From NCBI RefSeq assembly GCF_001954195.1, contig NZ_MBES01000065.1:1-64000 (forward strand): DNA of 64,000 nt, written 5' to 3'. The translations under genes were made by a program, and so were the position numbers. Below are positions 26,774 to 35,347 of this stretch, piece by piece. The notes below the pieces were generated by a model. That model had not been told where the DNA came from. It was given only the letters and a program-made list of their open reading frames with translations, and ran no database searches. Position 1 is the stretch's first letter; every line of letters begins with the position of its first letter. The DNA is from Mycobacterium sp. IS-1264. GTDB lineage: Bacteria > Actinomycetota > Actinomycetes > Mycobacteriales > Mycobacteriaceae.

Positions 26774-26795
26774 GTAGCGGTAAAACCGCCGCTAC
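26774..26795 (+). terminator. hairpin after the lipoprotein gene
   Basis: A 7-bp perfect stem GTAGCGG/CCGCTAC with an 8-nt loop lies about 90 bp after the lipoprotein stop and before the next secreted-protein gene. There is no T run. It is a possible terminator or RNA structure. Confidence 0.35.
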
Positions 26796-26862
26796 CCGTC
26801 CGCACCACAACTCTCGGTGGTAGCAGCCCTCCCAGCCGGTGCGGTTCCCGGAAGGTCACACG

Positions 26863-28131
26863 ATGAAAGCACTCGGGATTGCGGTGGCAGCCGTCTTGGC
26901 GTTCGCCCCGTTCTCGGTGATAGCCACCGCGCCAGGTGTGGCGCAGGCGGCGCCGTGTGCCGGCGCCGGGGCGGACCCCGGACGCTGCCAGTACTGCCAG
27001 TTTCTGGTTGGCGCTTACCACACGTCGAACGGGGGCGTGTGTAGCGAAGACCCGCCGCCCCGCCCGGCCCAGGCGCCGCCGAGCAGGGTGCCGGTACCGC
27101 TTCCGGCGGCCCCGGCGCCCCCCGTGCCGGTGAATGTGCCGCCGGTGCCTACCCCGGAGGTTGTTCCGCCAAGCCCGGCGCCCCCGACCACAGCAGCCGT
27201 CCAGACCCCGAAGATCCCGCCCAACACCGGCGTGCCGGGAGGCGCGGCGGTGGTGACACCGCCAAAGGGTCTGGAGGCGTCGCCGCAGGCGATCGCCGCC
27301 GCCAAGGACGCCCCGGCGACCAGGGTCAATCCCGGCACCGCGCACCAGATGCAACAGCTGGTGGACTTCAACCGCCAGGTGCAAAACGTGGTCAACGCCC
27401 ACGGCGGCAACATTGACGTCGTCAAGGCCGACAACCAGACGCTGGCCCGCCCGCGGCACTGGGACTACCTCGACTACGACACCTACCACCGCCCGAGCCT
27501 GTACAACCCGCTCAACCAGGCGATGACCTTCCGCTTCACTTACAACGGCGCCGCCCGGGAGGCGTACGTGCCAGCCGGCGGCCGCGTCGTGCTCGACGTC
27601 GCCACCGCGGGCCTGTTCCCGTTCACCGCGGTCGGCGACAGCTATGTGGCGTCGGGCAGTTTCTACGGCGGGGCGTGGATACCACCGGACGGCTGGGGCG
27701 GTCCGCCGCCGCCGAGCTACACGCCACCCGCGCCGGAGGTGTACCAGGACGTCTCGGTGGCTGTCCCCGCCGCCGCCCAGACCGTGCAGGTCGGCCAGGT
27801 GGTGCTGGTCGGGCACGACGCCAGCCAACCCGCGGGCAGCCAGGACACCTTCCTGCTCGACGACACCACGTTGGCCTGGGGTCAAATCAACGATCCCGGC
27901 AGCAGCGCCCAGATCAAGGTGACCAAGACGCAGTCACTGCCCGGCGTCGGTCCCACCGACAACGGCAGCTACCTGGTGGCGTTGACCTCTCAACACGACG
28001 CACCCGCCCAGCCCAGCGAGCCCTGGTGGCCCATTCCGCTTCGGTTCGGGGGCTTCGCGTTGGTCGTGGGCCTCGTCGCCTGGGTGATCAACCGCCGCAG
28101 GCGCAGCGCGGAGCCGACCGCGGGCCCCTAG
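26863..28131 (+). CDS. secreted Cys/Pro-rich protein with C-terminal membrane anchor
   Basis: The 422-residue protein starts at ATG 26863 after GGAAGG. Its signal peptide ends at VAQA. The mature N-terminus is a compact cysteine cluster (PCAGAGADPGRCQYCQF, then a Cys 15 residues later), followed by about 60 residues very rich in Pro. The middle domain (about 140-290) contains the aromatic stretches YLDYDTYHRPSLYNP and FYGGAWIPPDGWGG. The C-terminus has one membrane helix (about 395-412, FGGFALVVGLVAWVI) and an RRRR stop-transfer. It is therefore a wall-spanning, membrane-anchored protein facing outward. I do not recognise a known family. The CxxC-plus-Pro-rich layout recurs in the protein at 29268-29675. 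It precedes the dioxygenase gene by 19 bp. Confidence 0.8.
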   Translation: MKALGIAVAAVLAFAPFSVIATAPGVAQAAPCAGAGADPGRCQYCQFLVGAYHTSNGGVCSEDPPPRPAQAPPSRVPVPLPAAPAPPVPVNVPPVPTPEVVPPSPAPPTTAAVQTPKIPPNTGVPGGAAVVTPPKGLEASPQAIAAAKDAPATRVNPGTAHQMQQLVDFNRQVQNVVNAHGGNIDVVKADNQTLARPRHWDYLDYDTYHRPSLYNPLNQAMTFRFTYNGAAREAYVPAGGRVVLDVATAGLFPFTAVGDSYVASGSFYGGAWIPPDGWGGPPPPSYTPPAPEVYQDVSVAVPAAAQTVQVGQVVLVGHDASQPAGSQDTFLLDDTTLAWGQINDPGSSAQIKVTKTQSLPGVGPTDNGSYLVALTSQHDAPAQPSEPWWPIPLRFGGFALVVGLVAWVINRRRRSAEPTAGP

Positions 28132-28150
28132 GAACGAAGGGCCAGGACCG

Positions 28151-29017
28151 ATGAACCTCGACGACGACTCCGTGACCACGCTGGAGGATCTCAGGGGAGA
28201 TCTCGCGCAACGGTACAAGCGGACACCAACCGGCGGGAGCACGGTCGACGGGTCGCTTGCCGAGGCCGACATGGCGGCACTCGAGCGCGACGGCTACGTC
28301 ATCTGGGAGAACCTGCTCAGTTCCGAGGAGTGCGCACAGATCCGCGAGGTCGTGCGGCCGTGGCTCAGGCACACCGGACGCAACTCGTTCGAGGGCCGTC
28401 GCACCCAGCGCATCTACAGCGTGCTGAGCAGGACCCGGGTGTGCGATCGCCTCGTCGATCATCCCCAGGTACTCGCCGTGCTCGACCGGCTGCTGATGCC
28501 CAACTATCTACTTTCGGCGTTGCAGGCCATCAACATTCAGCCCGGCGAGGCCGCGCAGCTGGCTCACCATGACGACGGCTTCTACCCGATCCCGCGGCCA
28601 CGGGCACCGCTGGCGGCGGCAACGATTTGGGCGATCGACGATTTCACCGCCGACAACGGCGCCACGGTCCTATACCCCGGCAGCCACCGCTGGGGCAAGC
28701 GCCGGCCCGGCCCGGGCGATCACGCGCTACCGGTCGTCATGCCCGCCGGCTCGTGCGTCTTCTTCGTGGGCACCCTGTGGCACGGCGGGGGAGCCAACAA
28801 CAGTGATCGGGAGCGCCTTGCGGTCACCGCGCAGTACTGCCAACCGTGGCTGCGGCCAATGGAAGCCTTCACGCTGTCCATATCGCGCGACATCGCTCGC
28901 AACGTCTCCGATGACCTCCGCCGCATGCTGGGCTACAGCATCCACCCGCCCTTCGTGGGCGCGGTCGACGGCCTGCACCCACTGCGGCTGTTGGAACCGG
29001 ACCCGGAGGGCCCGTGA
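28151..29017 (+). CDS. phytanoyl-CoA dioxygenase (PhyH) family protein
   Basis: The 288-residue protein has the PhyH-type double-stranded beta-helix of Fe(II)/2-oxoglutarate oxygenases. The iron ligands are likely the HxD in QLAHHDDGFY (about 139-141) and the distal His in LWHGGG (about 213). The Arg of NSDRERLAV is the probable 2-oxoglutarate anchor. Family members hydroxylate fatty acyl-CoAs, small metabolites or peptide-bound residues. The gene lies between two secreted Cys-rich protein genes with spacings of 19 and 15 bp, clearly in one operon. This raises the possibility that it modifies one of their products or a linked lipid. The start is ATG 28151 behind AGGACC. Confidence 0.85.
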   Translation: MNLDDDSVTTLEDLRGDLAQRYKRTPTGGSTVDGSLAEADMAALERDGYVIWENLLSSEECAQIREVVRPWLRHTGRNSFEGRRTQRIYSVLSRTRVCDRLVDHPQVLAVLDRLLMPNYLLSALQAINIQPGEAAQLAHHDDGFYPIPRPRAPLAAATIWAIDDFTADNGATVLYPGSHRWGKRRPGPGDHALPVVMPAGSCVFFVGTLWHGGGANNSDRERLAVTAQYCQPWLRPMEAFTLSISRDIARNVSDDLRRMLGYSIHPPFVGAVDGLHPLRLLEPDPEGP

Positions 29018-29032
29018 GAAAAAGGAAAAACC

Positions 29033-29251
29033 ATGAAGAGGGCAATATTGACCGTGTTGGCGGGAGCAGCCGTAGCGCTGGCGCCCGTCGGCATTCCGCC
29101 GGCACAAGCACACGCCGGCGACGACCCCTGTGCCGGCATCACCAATCCCGCTGCCTACCAGGATTGCATCAGCGATTACATCACCAGACGCGAGCAGACC
29201 CAGTGCGATGCGAGCTCCAATCACGGACAGCTGGGCCAACTTTGCGGCTGA
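29033..29251 (+). CDS. small secreted Cys peptide
   Basis: The 72-residue precursor begins at ATG 29033, 15 bp after the dioxygenase stop and behind an AAGGAAAAA ribosome site. The signal peptide runs about residues 1-26 (ends PPAQA). The mature part of about 46 residues has four cysteines in the pattern C-x11-C-x12-C-x11-C. The spacing is regular and suggests two disulfides. It does not match a toxin or bacteriocin that I know. The co-transcribed oxygenase makes it a candidate modified peptide, but that is inference. Confidence 0.72.
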   Translation: MKRAILTVLAGAAVALAPVGIPPAQAHAGDDPCAGITNPAAYQDCISDYITRREQTQCDASSNHGQLGQLCG

Positions 29252-29267
29252 CACCGCTACCGCTAGA

Positions 29268-29675
29268 TCACGGACACCAAGGGGGGATTGGGCAGAATTT
29301 GAGGCCGGGTGGTGCCGGCGGCGGTGGCGGCGGACTGTCGCCCTCGAAAATGTTTTGAGCAACATTTCCCTGCCCAGGCGTGACATACCAGTAGGTGTGG
29401 CAGACGTTGTTGTCCCAAATGACTGGGTTGACGCGCTGATTTCCGGTGTGCACCGGCGCCATCCCGGGGCACCAGCGGCATGGCCCCGCGGGATGGTCAT
29501 CGGGGCAGCCCGGCCAGGCGTGGTTATCCAGCGGCACGGGACCGGGCTGGGCCTGGGCGGTTCCGGCGCTCATCGCCACCACGCCCGCGACGCCGCCCCA
29601 CAGCAGCGCCGCGGTCGATAAGCCGACGATCGTTCGCTTCACTAACCTGGGATTATTCTCCGAGCCGGCATTCAT
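29268..29675 (-). CDS. secreted Cys/Trp/Pro-rich protein
   Basis: The 135-residue protein starts at ATG 29675 with a good AAAGGGA ribosome site. A signal peptide precedes residue 42 (ends GTAQA). The mature domain has PAGPCRWCPGMAP, then WDNNVCHTYWYVTPGQGNVA, then a run of seven or more prolines and a terminal CPIPPWCP. The CxWCPG and WDxNVCH pieces look like a conserved mycobacterial secreted module, but I cannot name it. It converges tail to tail on the small Cys peptide (16 bp apart). The module resembles the Cys cluster of the 422-residue protein at 26863. Confidence 0.78.
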   Translation of the reverse strand: MNAGSENNPRLVKRTIVGLSTAALLWGGVAGVVAMSAGTAQAQPGPVPLDNHAWPGCPDDHPAGPCRWCPGMAPVHTGNQRVNPVIWDNNVCHTYWYVTPGQGNVAQNIFEGDSPPPPPPAPPGLKFCPIPPWCP

Positions 29676-29764
29676 GGTGGTCCCTTTGCTTCATTTCGGC
29701 CCGTAGTCGGACTCGAAGCAAGTGGACACCGCCCGCGCTGCTACCGATCCCAAGTTCTCGCGGA

Positions 29765-29797
29765 CCCCTGACCCGTGGCTGGGCCGCGGGTCAGGGG
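29765..29797 (-). terminator. strong hairpin after glnA1
   Basis: A perfect 11-bp stem, CCCCTGACCCG paired with CGGGTCAGGGG, with an 11-nt loop begins about 20 bp after the glnA1 stop. There is no T run on the minus strand. Its strength and position make it the likely glnA1 terminator. It separates glnA1 from the accessory block. Confidence 0.7.
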
Positions 29798-29817
29798 TTT
29801 CGCGGATTTACACGTCT

Positions 29818-31254
29818 CTAGACGTCGAAGTACAGCGAGAATTCGTAGGGGTGCGGCCGGATCTGGACCGGCAGGATCTCGTTCTCGCGCTTGAAGCTGA
29901 TCCACGTCTCGATCAGGTCGGGCGTGAAAACCCCTCCCTCGGTGAGGTATTCGTGGTCCTCTTCCAGCCGGTCGATCACCGCGGACAGCTGCGTGGGCGC
30001 CTGCGGGATGTTGGCGGCCTCTTCGGGCGGCAGCTCGTAGAGGTCCTTGTCGACCGGGGCCTGCGGCTCGATCTTGTTCTTGATGCCGTCCAGGCCGGCC
30101 ATCAGCATCGCCGAGAACGCCAGGTACGGGTTGCCCGACGAGTCGGGGCAACGGAATTCCAGCCGCTTGGCCTTCGGGTTGCTGCCGGTGATGGGGATGC
30201 GGACACACGCCGAACGGTTGCGCTGGCTGTACACCAGGTTGATCGGCGCCTCGAAGCCCGGAACCAGCCGCTTGTAGGAGTTCACCGTCGGGTTGGTGAA
30301 CGCCAGCAGCGAGGGCGCGTGGTGCAGCAGTCCACCGATGTAGTGGCGTGCGGTGTCCGACAGACCGGCGTAGCCCGTCTCGTCGTACATCAGCGGGCTG
30401 CCGTCCTTCCACAGCGACTGGTGCGTGTGCATGCCCGAGCCGTTGTCGCCGAACAGCGGCTTCGGCATGAAGGTGACTGTCTTGCCCGCCTGCCACGCGG
30501 TGTTCTTGACGATGTACTTGTACAGCTGCATGTCGTCGGCCGCATGCAGCAGCGTGTTGAACTTGTAGTTGATCTCGGCCTGGCCGCCGCTACCCACCTC
30601 GTGGTGGCCCTTCTCCAGGCTGAAGCCCGACGCGATCAGGTTGTGCAGCATCCGGCTGCGCAGGTCGACGTAGTGGTCGACCGGGGCAACGGGGAAATAC
30701 CCACCCTTGGGGCGGACCTTGTAACCGCGGTTGGGGCTCCCGTCGGTTTCGTTGGGAGCGCCGGTGTTCCACCACCCCGAGATCGCGTCCACCTCGTAGA
30801 AGGAGCCATTGGTGCGCGAGTCGAAGCTCACCGAGTCGAAGATGTAGAACTCCGCCTCCGCGCCGAAGTACGCGGTGTCGGCGACGCCGGTACTGATCAG
30901 GTAGTTCTCCGCCTTACGCGCGATGTTGCGGGGGTCGCGCGAGTAGGGCTCGAGGGTGAACGGGTCGTGGACGAAGAAGTTGAGGTTCAGCGTCTTGGCT
31001 TCGGTGAACAGGTCGATGCGCGCGGTCGCCGGATCGGGGAGGAGCAGCATGTCGGATTCGTGGATCGACTGGAACCCGCGAATCGACGAGCCGTCGAAGG
31101 CCAAACCATCCTCGAAGACGCTCTCGTCGAAGAACGAAATCGGAATCGTGAAGTGCTGCATGATGCCGGGCAGGTCACAGAACCGGACGTCGACAAATTC
31201 GACGTCCTCGTCCTTGGCGAGTTTGAAGACGTCGTCGGGCGTCTTTTCCGTCAC
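29818..31254 (-). CDS. glnA1: glutamine synthetase type I, main enzyme
   Basis: GlnA1 is 478 residues, exactly the length of Rv2220. It is the essential ammonia-assimilating synthetase and is adenylylated by GlnE. Visible motifs are [44 protein letters not shown] and [16 protein letters not shown]. The adenylylation loop [21 protein letters not shown] and the conserved Tyr of [10 protein letters not shown] are also present. The GTG start at 31254 is chosen: it gives [11 protein letters not shown] as in the orthologue and has AGGAG 7 nt before it. An in-frame ATG 66 bp upstream lies in the promoter region. A GlnR-like box and promoter lie just upstream. Confidence 0.98.
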   Translation of the reverse strand: MTEKTPDDVFKLAKDEDVEFVDVRFCDLPGIMQHFTIPISFFDESVFEDGLAFDGSSIRGFQSIHESDMLLLPDPATARIDLFTEAKTLNLNFFVHDPFTLEPYSRDPRNIARKAENYLISTGVADTAYFGAEAEFYIFDSVSFDSRTNGSFYEVDAISGWWNTGAPNETDGSPNRGYKVRPKGGYFPVAPVDHYVDLRSRMLHNLIASGFSLEKGHHEVGSGGQAEINYKFNTLLHAADDMQLYKYIVKNTAWQAGKTVTFMPKPLFGDNGSGMHTHQSLWKDGSPLMYDETGYAGLSDTARHYIGGLLHHAPSLLAFTNPTVNSYKRLVPGFEAPINLVYSQRNRSACVRIPITGSNPKAKRLEFRCPDSSGNPYLAFSAMLMAGLDGIKNKIEPQAPVDKDLYELPPEEAANIPQAPTQLSAVIDRLEEDHEYLTEGGVFTPDLIETWISFKRENEILPVQIRPHPYEFSLYFDV

Positions 31255-31288
31255 TGAATGCTCCTTTACCTTGGTAATCCGCGGCCTG

Positions 31289-31320
31289 ACGCTATGGAGA
31301 CGATATTGCCCACCCGTCAA
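31289..31320 (-). promoter_or_regulatory. glnA1 promoter (-35/-10)
   Basis: On the minus strand TTGACG (plus 31315-31320) and TAGCGT (plus 31289-31294) form a sigma-A-like pair with a rather long 20-bp spacer. Transcription would begin near 31282, giving a leader of about 28 nt that contains the AGGAG ribosome site. Confidence 0.45.
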
Positions 31321-31326
31321 CCACGT

Positions 31327-31342
31327 GTTGCACGGAGGTTAC
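31327..31342 (-). promoter_or_regulatory. GlnR-box-like site of glnA1
   Basis: On the minus strand the site reads GTAAC-CTCCGT-GCAAC, matching the actinobacterial GlnR half-site pattern GTNAC-N6-GNAAC. It lies 6 bp upstream of the -35 hexamer, near -50 relative to the predicted start, the usual place for an activator. A further GTCAC lies directly beside it (31343-31347). GlnR is the nitrogen-limitation activator of glnA in mycobacteria. Confidence 0.6.
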
Positions 31343-31480
31343 GTGACCACGCGTCCCACGACAGAAAGCGGAGCACAGGTCGGGTTCTATTGTGGGGCCC
31401 ATGGACCGCAAGATCGTAACTGGTCTCGCCCCGCGGCGCAGCGTCGGGCCGTCCTCTTTTCGGACCGAGACGGCCGGCCG

Positions 31481-31906
31481 ATGACGGCGGGGACACCGGG
31501 ATCGCGCCCGGCCTATCCCGGCGAGGCGCTCGGGCTGCCCGAACGCGGGCCGGGATCGCTGGCGCCGATGGGACGTCGGCTGGTGGCGCTGCTCATCGAC
31601 TGGCTGATCTCCTACGGCCTGGCGGCCCTGGCGATGGGTTTCGGTGTCATCTCCAAGGAGATGTTGGCGACGTCGGTGCTGGTCGTTTGGTTGGTGCTCG
31701 GCGTCGTCGCCGTCCGCCTGTTCGGTTTCACACCGGGGCAGTTGGTGCTGGGGCTGGGCGTGGTGGCTCTTGACGGCCGGCTGGGGCTGGGCCGGCTGGT
31801 GGCGCGGGGGCTCCTGGTCGGGTTAGTGGTCCCGCCGTTGTTCACCGACTGGGACGGCCGCGGGCTGCAGGATCGGGTGACCGGCACGGCCGTCGTGCGG
31901 CGCTGA
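31481..31906 (+). CDS. RDD-family membrane protein (Rv2219A-like)
   Basis: The 141-residue protein has a short Pro/Gly-rich N-terminus. An RDD domain starts at GRRLVALLIDWLISYGLAAL, in which the Arg and Asp of the family name are seen (RRL, ID). It has three hydrophobic helices at about 31-52, 60-80 and 105-122. The function of RDD proteins is mostly unknown; some are ion or solute transporters. It is divergent from glnA1, as Rv2219A is from Rv2220 in M. tuberculosis. The start MTAGTPGSRP is preferred; a longer open frame upstream crosses the glnA1 promoter. Confidence 0.85.
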   Translation: MTAGTPGSRPAYPGEALGLPERGPGSLAPMGRRLVALLIDWLISYGLAALAMGFGVISKEMLATSVLVVWLVLGVVAVRLFGFTPGQLVLGLGVVALDGRLGLGRLVARGLLVGLVVPPLFTDWDGRGLQDRVTGTAVVRR

Positions 31907-31916
31907 AACCGCAGGG

Positions 31917-32669
31917 CTATTTGCGGCGCACGGTGCGCTGCACGCCGCGCATCTTGCCGGCGTTCGGCAGCGGCCCCTTCGGCATGACGGCGGCACCGGC
32001 ACGCGTTCCCAGCGCCGCCAACCGCGACTCCAGGTTGTCCATCTGCTTGACCGTGATGTTGGCCGGAAGCCGGGTCAGGTGGCGCTCCAGCTTGCCCAGC
32101 GGAATCTCGCCCTCGCCGGTGCCGACGATGATGTCGTAGATCGGCACGTCGCCGACCAGTCGAGCGGTGCGCTTTTTCTCCTGGGCCACGAGCGGTTTGA
32201 CCCGGGCCGCCGCTCCCTCGCCGACCAAGATGACGCCGGGCCGGCCGAGAACCCGGTGCACGGCGTCGAAGTGACCCGTCGCGGCAACGCCCGGGGTTAC
32301 CCGCCACTTGCCGCGCAGATTGTCCAGCACCCACGCCGCGGCGCCGGTTTGACCTTCGGCTTTGCGGTAGATCGATCGCTGCGCGCGGCGGCTGAAGATG
32401 ATGAAGGTGACCAAGCCGCCCAGCACCACGCCGAGCAGGATCAGGCTGATCATGGTGAATCCACCGACCAGGATGCCAGCCGCCACCGAGGCGCCCACGA
32501 TCAGCACGAACGCGCCGATCATGTACGGCAGCAGGCGCTTGTCCTCCCGGCGCTGAATGTTGAACGCCTGCCACAACTGGGAGCGGCGCTCCCGCGCGGC
32601 CGCTTTGCGCGCGGCCTGCGCCTGCGCCCTGGCGGCCTTGTTCTCGGCGGCAGTGCGGGGTTTAGCCAT
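31917..32669 (-). CDS. DUF4191 membrane protein (Rv2219-like)
   Basis: This 250-residue protein, the same length as Rv2219, starts at MAKPRTAAENK. It has a basic coiled N-terminus (about 1-40), two adjacent membrane helices (about 50-95, LLPYMIGAFVLIVGASVAAG and ISLILLGVVLGGLVTFIIF) and a cytoplasmic C-terminal domain. It is conserved in actinobacteria and always found behind lipA; its function is unknown. It lies 31 bp after lipA on the same strand and so closes the dlaT-lipB-lipA operon. A lipoylation-related or membrane-placement role is only a guess. Confidence 0.87.
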   Translation of the reverse strand: MAKPRTAAENKAARAQAQAARKAAARERRSQLWQAFNIQRREDKRLLPYMIGAFVLIVGASVAAGILVGGFTMISLILLGVVLGGLVTFIIFSRRAQRSIYRKAEGQTGAAAWVLDNLRGKWRVTPGVAATGHFDAVHRVLGRPGVILVGEGAAARVKPLVAQEKKRTARLVGDVPIYDIIVGTGEGEIPLGKLERHLTRLPANITVKQMDNLESRLAALGTRAGAAVMPKGPLPNAGKMRGVQRTVRRK

Positions 32670-32700
32670 AGTCACCAAGGATACGTACGTGGGGAGTCGG

Positions 32701-33654
32701 CTAGCGTGCCGAGGCGCCCGAGGCCCGGGTGCGTGCGGCCTGCTCGTAGAGGCGGCCCGCCCGGTACGACGACCGCACCAGCGGCCCGGCCAGCACCCCG
32801 GAGAATCCCAGCCCCTCGGCGTGCCCCGCGAACTCGACGAACTCCTCGGGCCGCACCCAGCGCTCGACCGGATGGTGACGCGTCGACGGCCGCAGGTACT
32901 GGGTGATGGTGACGATGTCGCAGCCGGCGGCGCGCAGGTCGGCCAGGGCGGTGCGCACTTCGTCGGGCGTTTCGCCGAGGCCGAGGATGAGGTTGCTCTT
33001 GGTGACCAGGCCGGCGTCGCGCGCCGCGGTGAGCACCGAAAGGCTGCGCTGGTAGGTGAAGGCGGGCCGAATCCGTTTGAAGATCCGGGGCACGGTTTCG
33101 ACGTTGTGCGCCAACACTTCTGGGCGCGACTCGAAGACCTCCGCGAGTCGCGCGGGCTCGCCGTTGAAGTCTGGGATCAACAGCTCGACGCCGGTCGACG
33201 GGTTCAATTCCTTGATGGCGCGCACGGTTTCGGCGTACAGCCACGCCCCGCCGTCGTCCAGGTCGTCGCGGGCGACGCCGGTGACGGTGGCGTAGCGCAG
33301 CCCCATCGTGTGCACGCTTTCGGCGACGCGGCGGGGCTCGTCGCGGTCCAGCGGCGCGGGCTTTCCGGTGTCGATCTGGCAGAAGTCGCACCGGCGCGTG
33401 CACTGGTCACCGCCGATCAGGAAGGTGGCCTCGCGGTCCTCCCAGCATTCGAAGATGTTGGGGCAGCCGGCCTCTTCGCAGACCGTGTGCAGGCCCTCCC
33501 GCCGGACCAGGCTCTTCAGCTCGGTGTACTCGGGTCCCATCCGGGCCCGGGTCTTGATCCACGGCGGTTTGCGCTCGATCGGGGTCTGCGCGTTGCGCAC
33601 TTCGAGGCGCAGCAACTTGCGCCCTTCGGGCGCCACAGACTTAGGCGAGCTCAC
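32701..33654 (-). CDS. lipA: lipoyl synthase
   Basis: LipA is a radical-SAM enzyme of 317 residues that inserts two sulfurs into octanoyl groups on E2 and H proteins. The auxiliary cluster cysteines are in [12 protein letters not shown] and the radical-SAM cluster is CTRRCDFC. The C-terminal VRSSYRAG carries the conserved Ser that binds the auxiliary cluster. The start is GTG 33654; its G is shared with the last base of the lipB TAG stop (TAGTG), so the genes are coupled. Order and sequence match Rv2218. Confidence 0.97.
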   Translation of the reverse strand: MSSPKSVAPEGRKLLRLEVRNAQTPIERKPPWIKTRARMGPEYTELKSLVRREGLHTVCEEAGCPNIFECWEDREATFLIGGDQCTRRCDFCQIDTGKPAPLDRDEPRRVAESVHTMGLRYATVTGVARDDLDDGGAWLYAETVRAIKELNPSTGVELLIPDFNGEPARLAEVFESRPEVLAHNVETVPRIFKRIRPAFTYQRSLSVLTAARDAGLVTKSNLILGLGETPDEVRTALADLRAAGCDIVTITQYLRPSTRHHPVERWVRPEEFVEFAGHAEGLGFSGVLAGPLVRSSYRAGRLYEQAARTRASGASAR

Positions 33655-34358
33655 TATGTCGATGCTACGCGGGCGGGGGTTGGTCGCCAGGTAAGGGCGA
33701 GGCGCCCGTCCAGCGCGTGGCAGACGGCTTCGGCGACCGCTTCCCGGACGTCGTCGACGGTGACCGTGCGGCCGAGTTCGGCGGACAGCGACGTCACGCC
33801 GGCATCGCTGATGCCGCACGGCACGATGGCCTTGAACGCGTTGAGATCGCAGTCGCAGTTGAGCGCGAAGCCGTGCAGGGTGGTTGCGCGCGCCACCCGC
33901 ACCCCGATGGCGGCGACCTTGCGTGCGGGCCGGCCGCCGCCGGCGGGTACCCACACCCCGGACCTGCCCTCGATTCGGCTCGTGTCCAGACCGAGGTTGC
34001 CGCACACCATGATGAGCGATTCCTCAAGGCGCCGAACGTAATTGACGACGTCGAGCGGTTCGGCCAGCCTGATGATCGGGTAGCCGACCAACTGTCCCGG
34101 GCCGTGCCAGGTGATCTTGCCGCCGCGGTCTGTGTCTATGACATCTGCGACGCGAGCGTCGCTGACCGGTCGTTCGTGCGGCTCGGTCCGGCGCCCGGCG
34201 GTGTAGACCGACGGGTGCTCGAGCAGCAGCAGCGTGTCCGGGCCCCCGGCGACCCTGGCGTCGGCCAGGTCGCGCTGCAGCTGCCAGGCGGTGCGGTAGT
34301 CGACCGTGCCCAGCTGGCGGACGTCGATCGCGGTCGGCGTCGACCGGATGGAATCCAT
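33654..34358 (-). CDS. lipB: octanoyl-ACP:protein octanoyltransferase
   Basis: LipB (234 residues) moves octanoate from ACP to the lipoyl domains, the step before LipA. The signature [17 protein letters not shown] is present. The catalytic Cys-Lys pair appears as Cys in IVPCGISD and Lys in ARKVAAIG. The start [13 protein letters not shown] is chosen by comparison with Rv2217 (230 aa). A frame extension to GTG 34370 or ATG 34433 is open but would run into the preceding gene. The gene lies between the TIGR01777-type protein and lipA. Confidence 0.95.
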   Translation of the reverse strand: MDSIRSTPTAIDVRQLGTVDYRTAWQLQRDLADARVAGGPDTLLLLEHPSVYTAGRRTEPHERPVSDARVADVIDTDRGGKITWHGPGQLVGYPIIRLAEPLDVVNYVRRLEESLIMVCGNLGLDTSRIEGRSGVWVPAGGGRPARKVAAIGVRVARATTLHGFALNCDCDLNAFKAIVPCGISDAGVTSLSAELGRTVTVDDVREAVAEAVCHALDGRLALTWRPTPARVAST

Positions 34359-34419
34359 CACGCTCGTGACGGTACTCGGGCCCGGTGCGGTTTGCGACGC
34401 GACGGTCGGGTGATGTGGC

Positions 34420-35343
34420 TCAATCGCGCTCACGCCGGGCGGTGGCGTAGCCGAGCGCTTCGCCGATGGTGTTGTGATGGAACTGGAAACCGGCGCGCTC
34501 CAGCACGGCCGGGATGGCCCGCTGACCGATCAGCAGTCCCTCGTCGGCGAATTCGCCGAGCGCGGCCCGGACCGCGAAACCGGGCAACAGCAACGGCGTT
34601 GGGCGGTTGACCGCGCGGCCGAAGGCGGTGGTGAATTCGGCGTTGGTGACGGGCGCCGGCCCGGTCATGTTCACCGGGCCGGACAGGGTTGGGTTTGAGA
34701 TGGCGAACAGCAGCGCCCGCACCTCGTCCTCGAGACTGATCCACGACATGTATTGGCGGCCGCTACCCAGCCGGGCACCGAGCCCGGCCGAGAACAGTGG
34801 CCGCATCCGGCGCAGCGCACCGCCCGCGCGGGCCAGCACCAGGCCGGTGCGGGCCAGCACAACCCGGACGCCGCCGTATTGGGCCGGCAGCGTGGCGGCT
34901 TCCCAGTCTTCGCACAGCTGGGCCAGGAAACCCGTTCCGGCACGGTCGTTTTCGTCGACCACTCGGTCCTTGGTGTCGCCGTAGAAACCGACCGCGCTGG
35001 CATTGACCAGCGTTTCGACCCCGGCGTCGACGACCGCGTTGGCCAGCACCTCGGTGGGGGCGATCCGGCTGTCGCGCAAGCTCTGCTTGAAGGCGCCCGA
35101 CCACCGGCGCTGGCCGACGTTGACCCCGCAGAGGTTGACGACGGCGTCGACGTCGGTGAGCGCGTCGACATCGAACTCGCCGCTTTCCGGATTCCAGTGC
35201 AGTTCTTCGGAATTCGCCGGTGTGCGGCGCACGATGCGCAGCACCGTGTGATCGGCTGCGCGCAGCGCCGCCGCCAGGGCCGAGCCGATCAGGCCGGACG
35301 ACCCCGCTATCGCGATGACGGCGTGATGACCAGCTCGGGACAC
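34420..35343 (-). CDS. TIGR01777-family epimerase/SDR-like protein (Rv2216-like)
   Basis: The 307-residue extended-SDR protein has the NAD(P)-binding motif [15 protein letters not shown] at the N-terminus, the family mark [14 protein letters not shown], and the C-terminal DUF1731 region with [18 protein letters not shown] sequence and [21 protein letters not shown]. The E. coli homologue is YfcH; no reaction is established. It starts at GTG 35343, only 4 bp after the dlaT stop, and leads into lipB, so it is an integral member of the lipoate operon. Confidence 0.9.
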   Translation of the reverse strand: MSRAGHHAVIAIAGSSGLIGSALAAALRAADHTVLRIVRRTPANSEELHWNPESGEFDVDALTDVDAVVNLCGVNVGQRRWSGAFKQSLRDSRIAPTEVLANAVVDAGVETLVNASAVGFYGDTKDRVVDENDRAGTGFLAQLCEDWEAATLPAQYGGVRVVLARTGLVLARAGGALRRMRPLFSAGLGARLGSGRQYMSWISLEDEVRALLFAISNPTLSGPVNMTGPAPVTNAEFTTAFGRAVNRPTPLLLPGFAVRAALGEFADEGLLIGQRAIPAVLERAGFQFHHNTIGEALGYATARRERD

Positions 35344-35347
35344 GTCG

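Noticed and set aside
29722..31257. A 511-codon open frame opposite glnA1
   Set aside because: It is a mirror frame of a highly conserved gene, with no recognisable protein features.
30956..31480. N-terminal extension of the RDD protein to over 300 residues
   Set aside because: The extension crosses the glnA1 start, promoter and GlnR-like site on the other strand and has no family character. RDD proteins of this type are about 140 residues.
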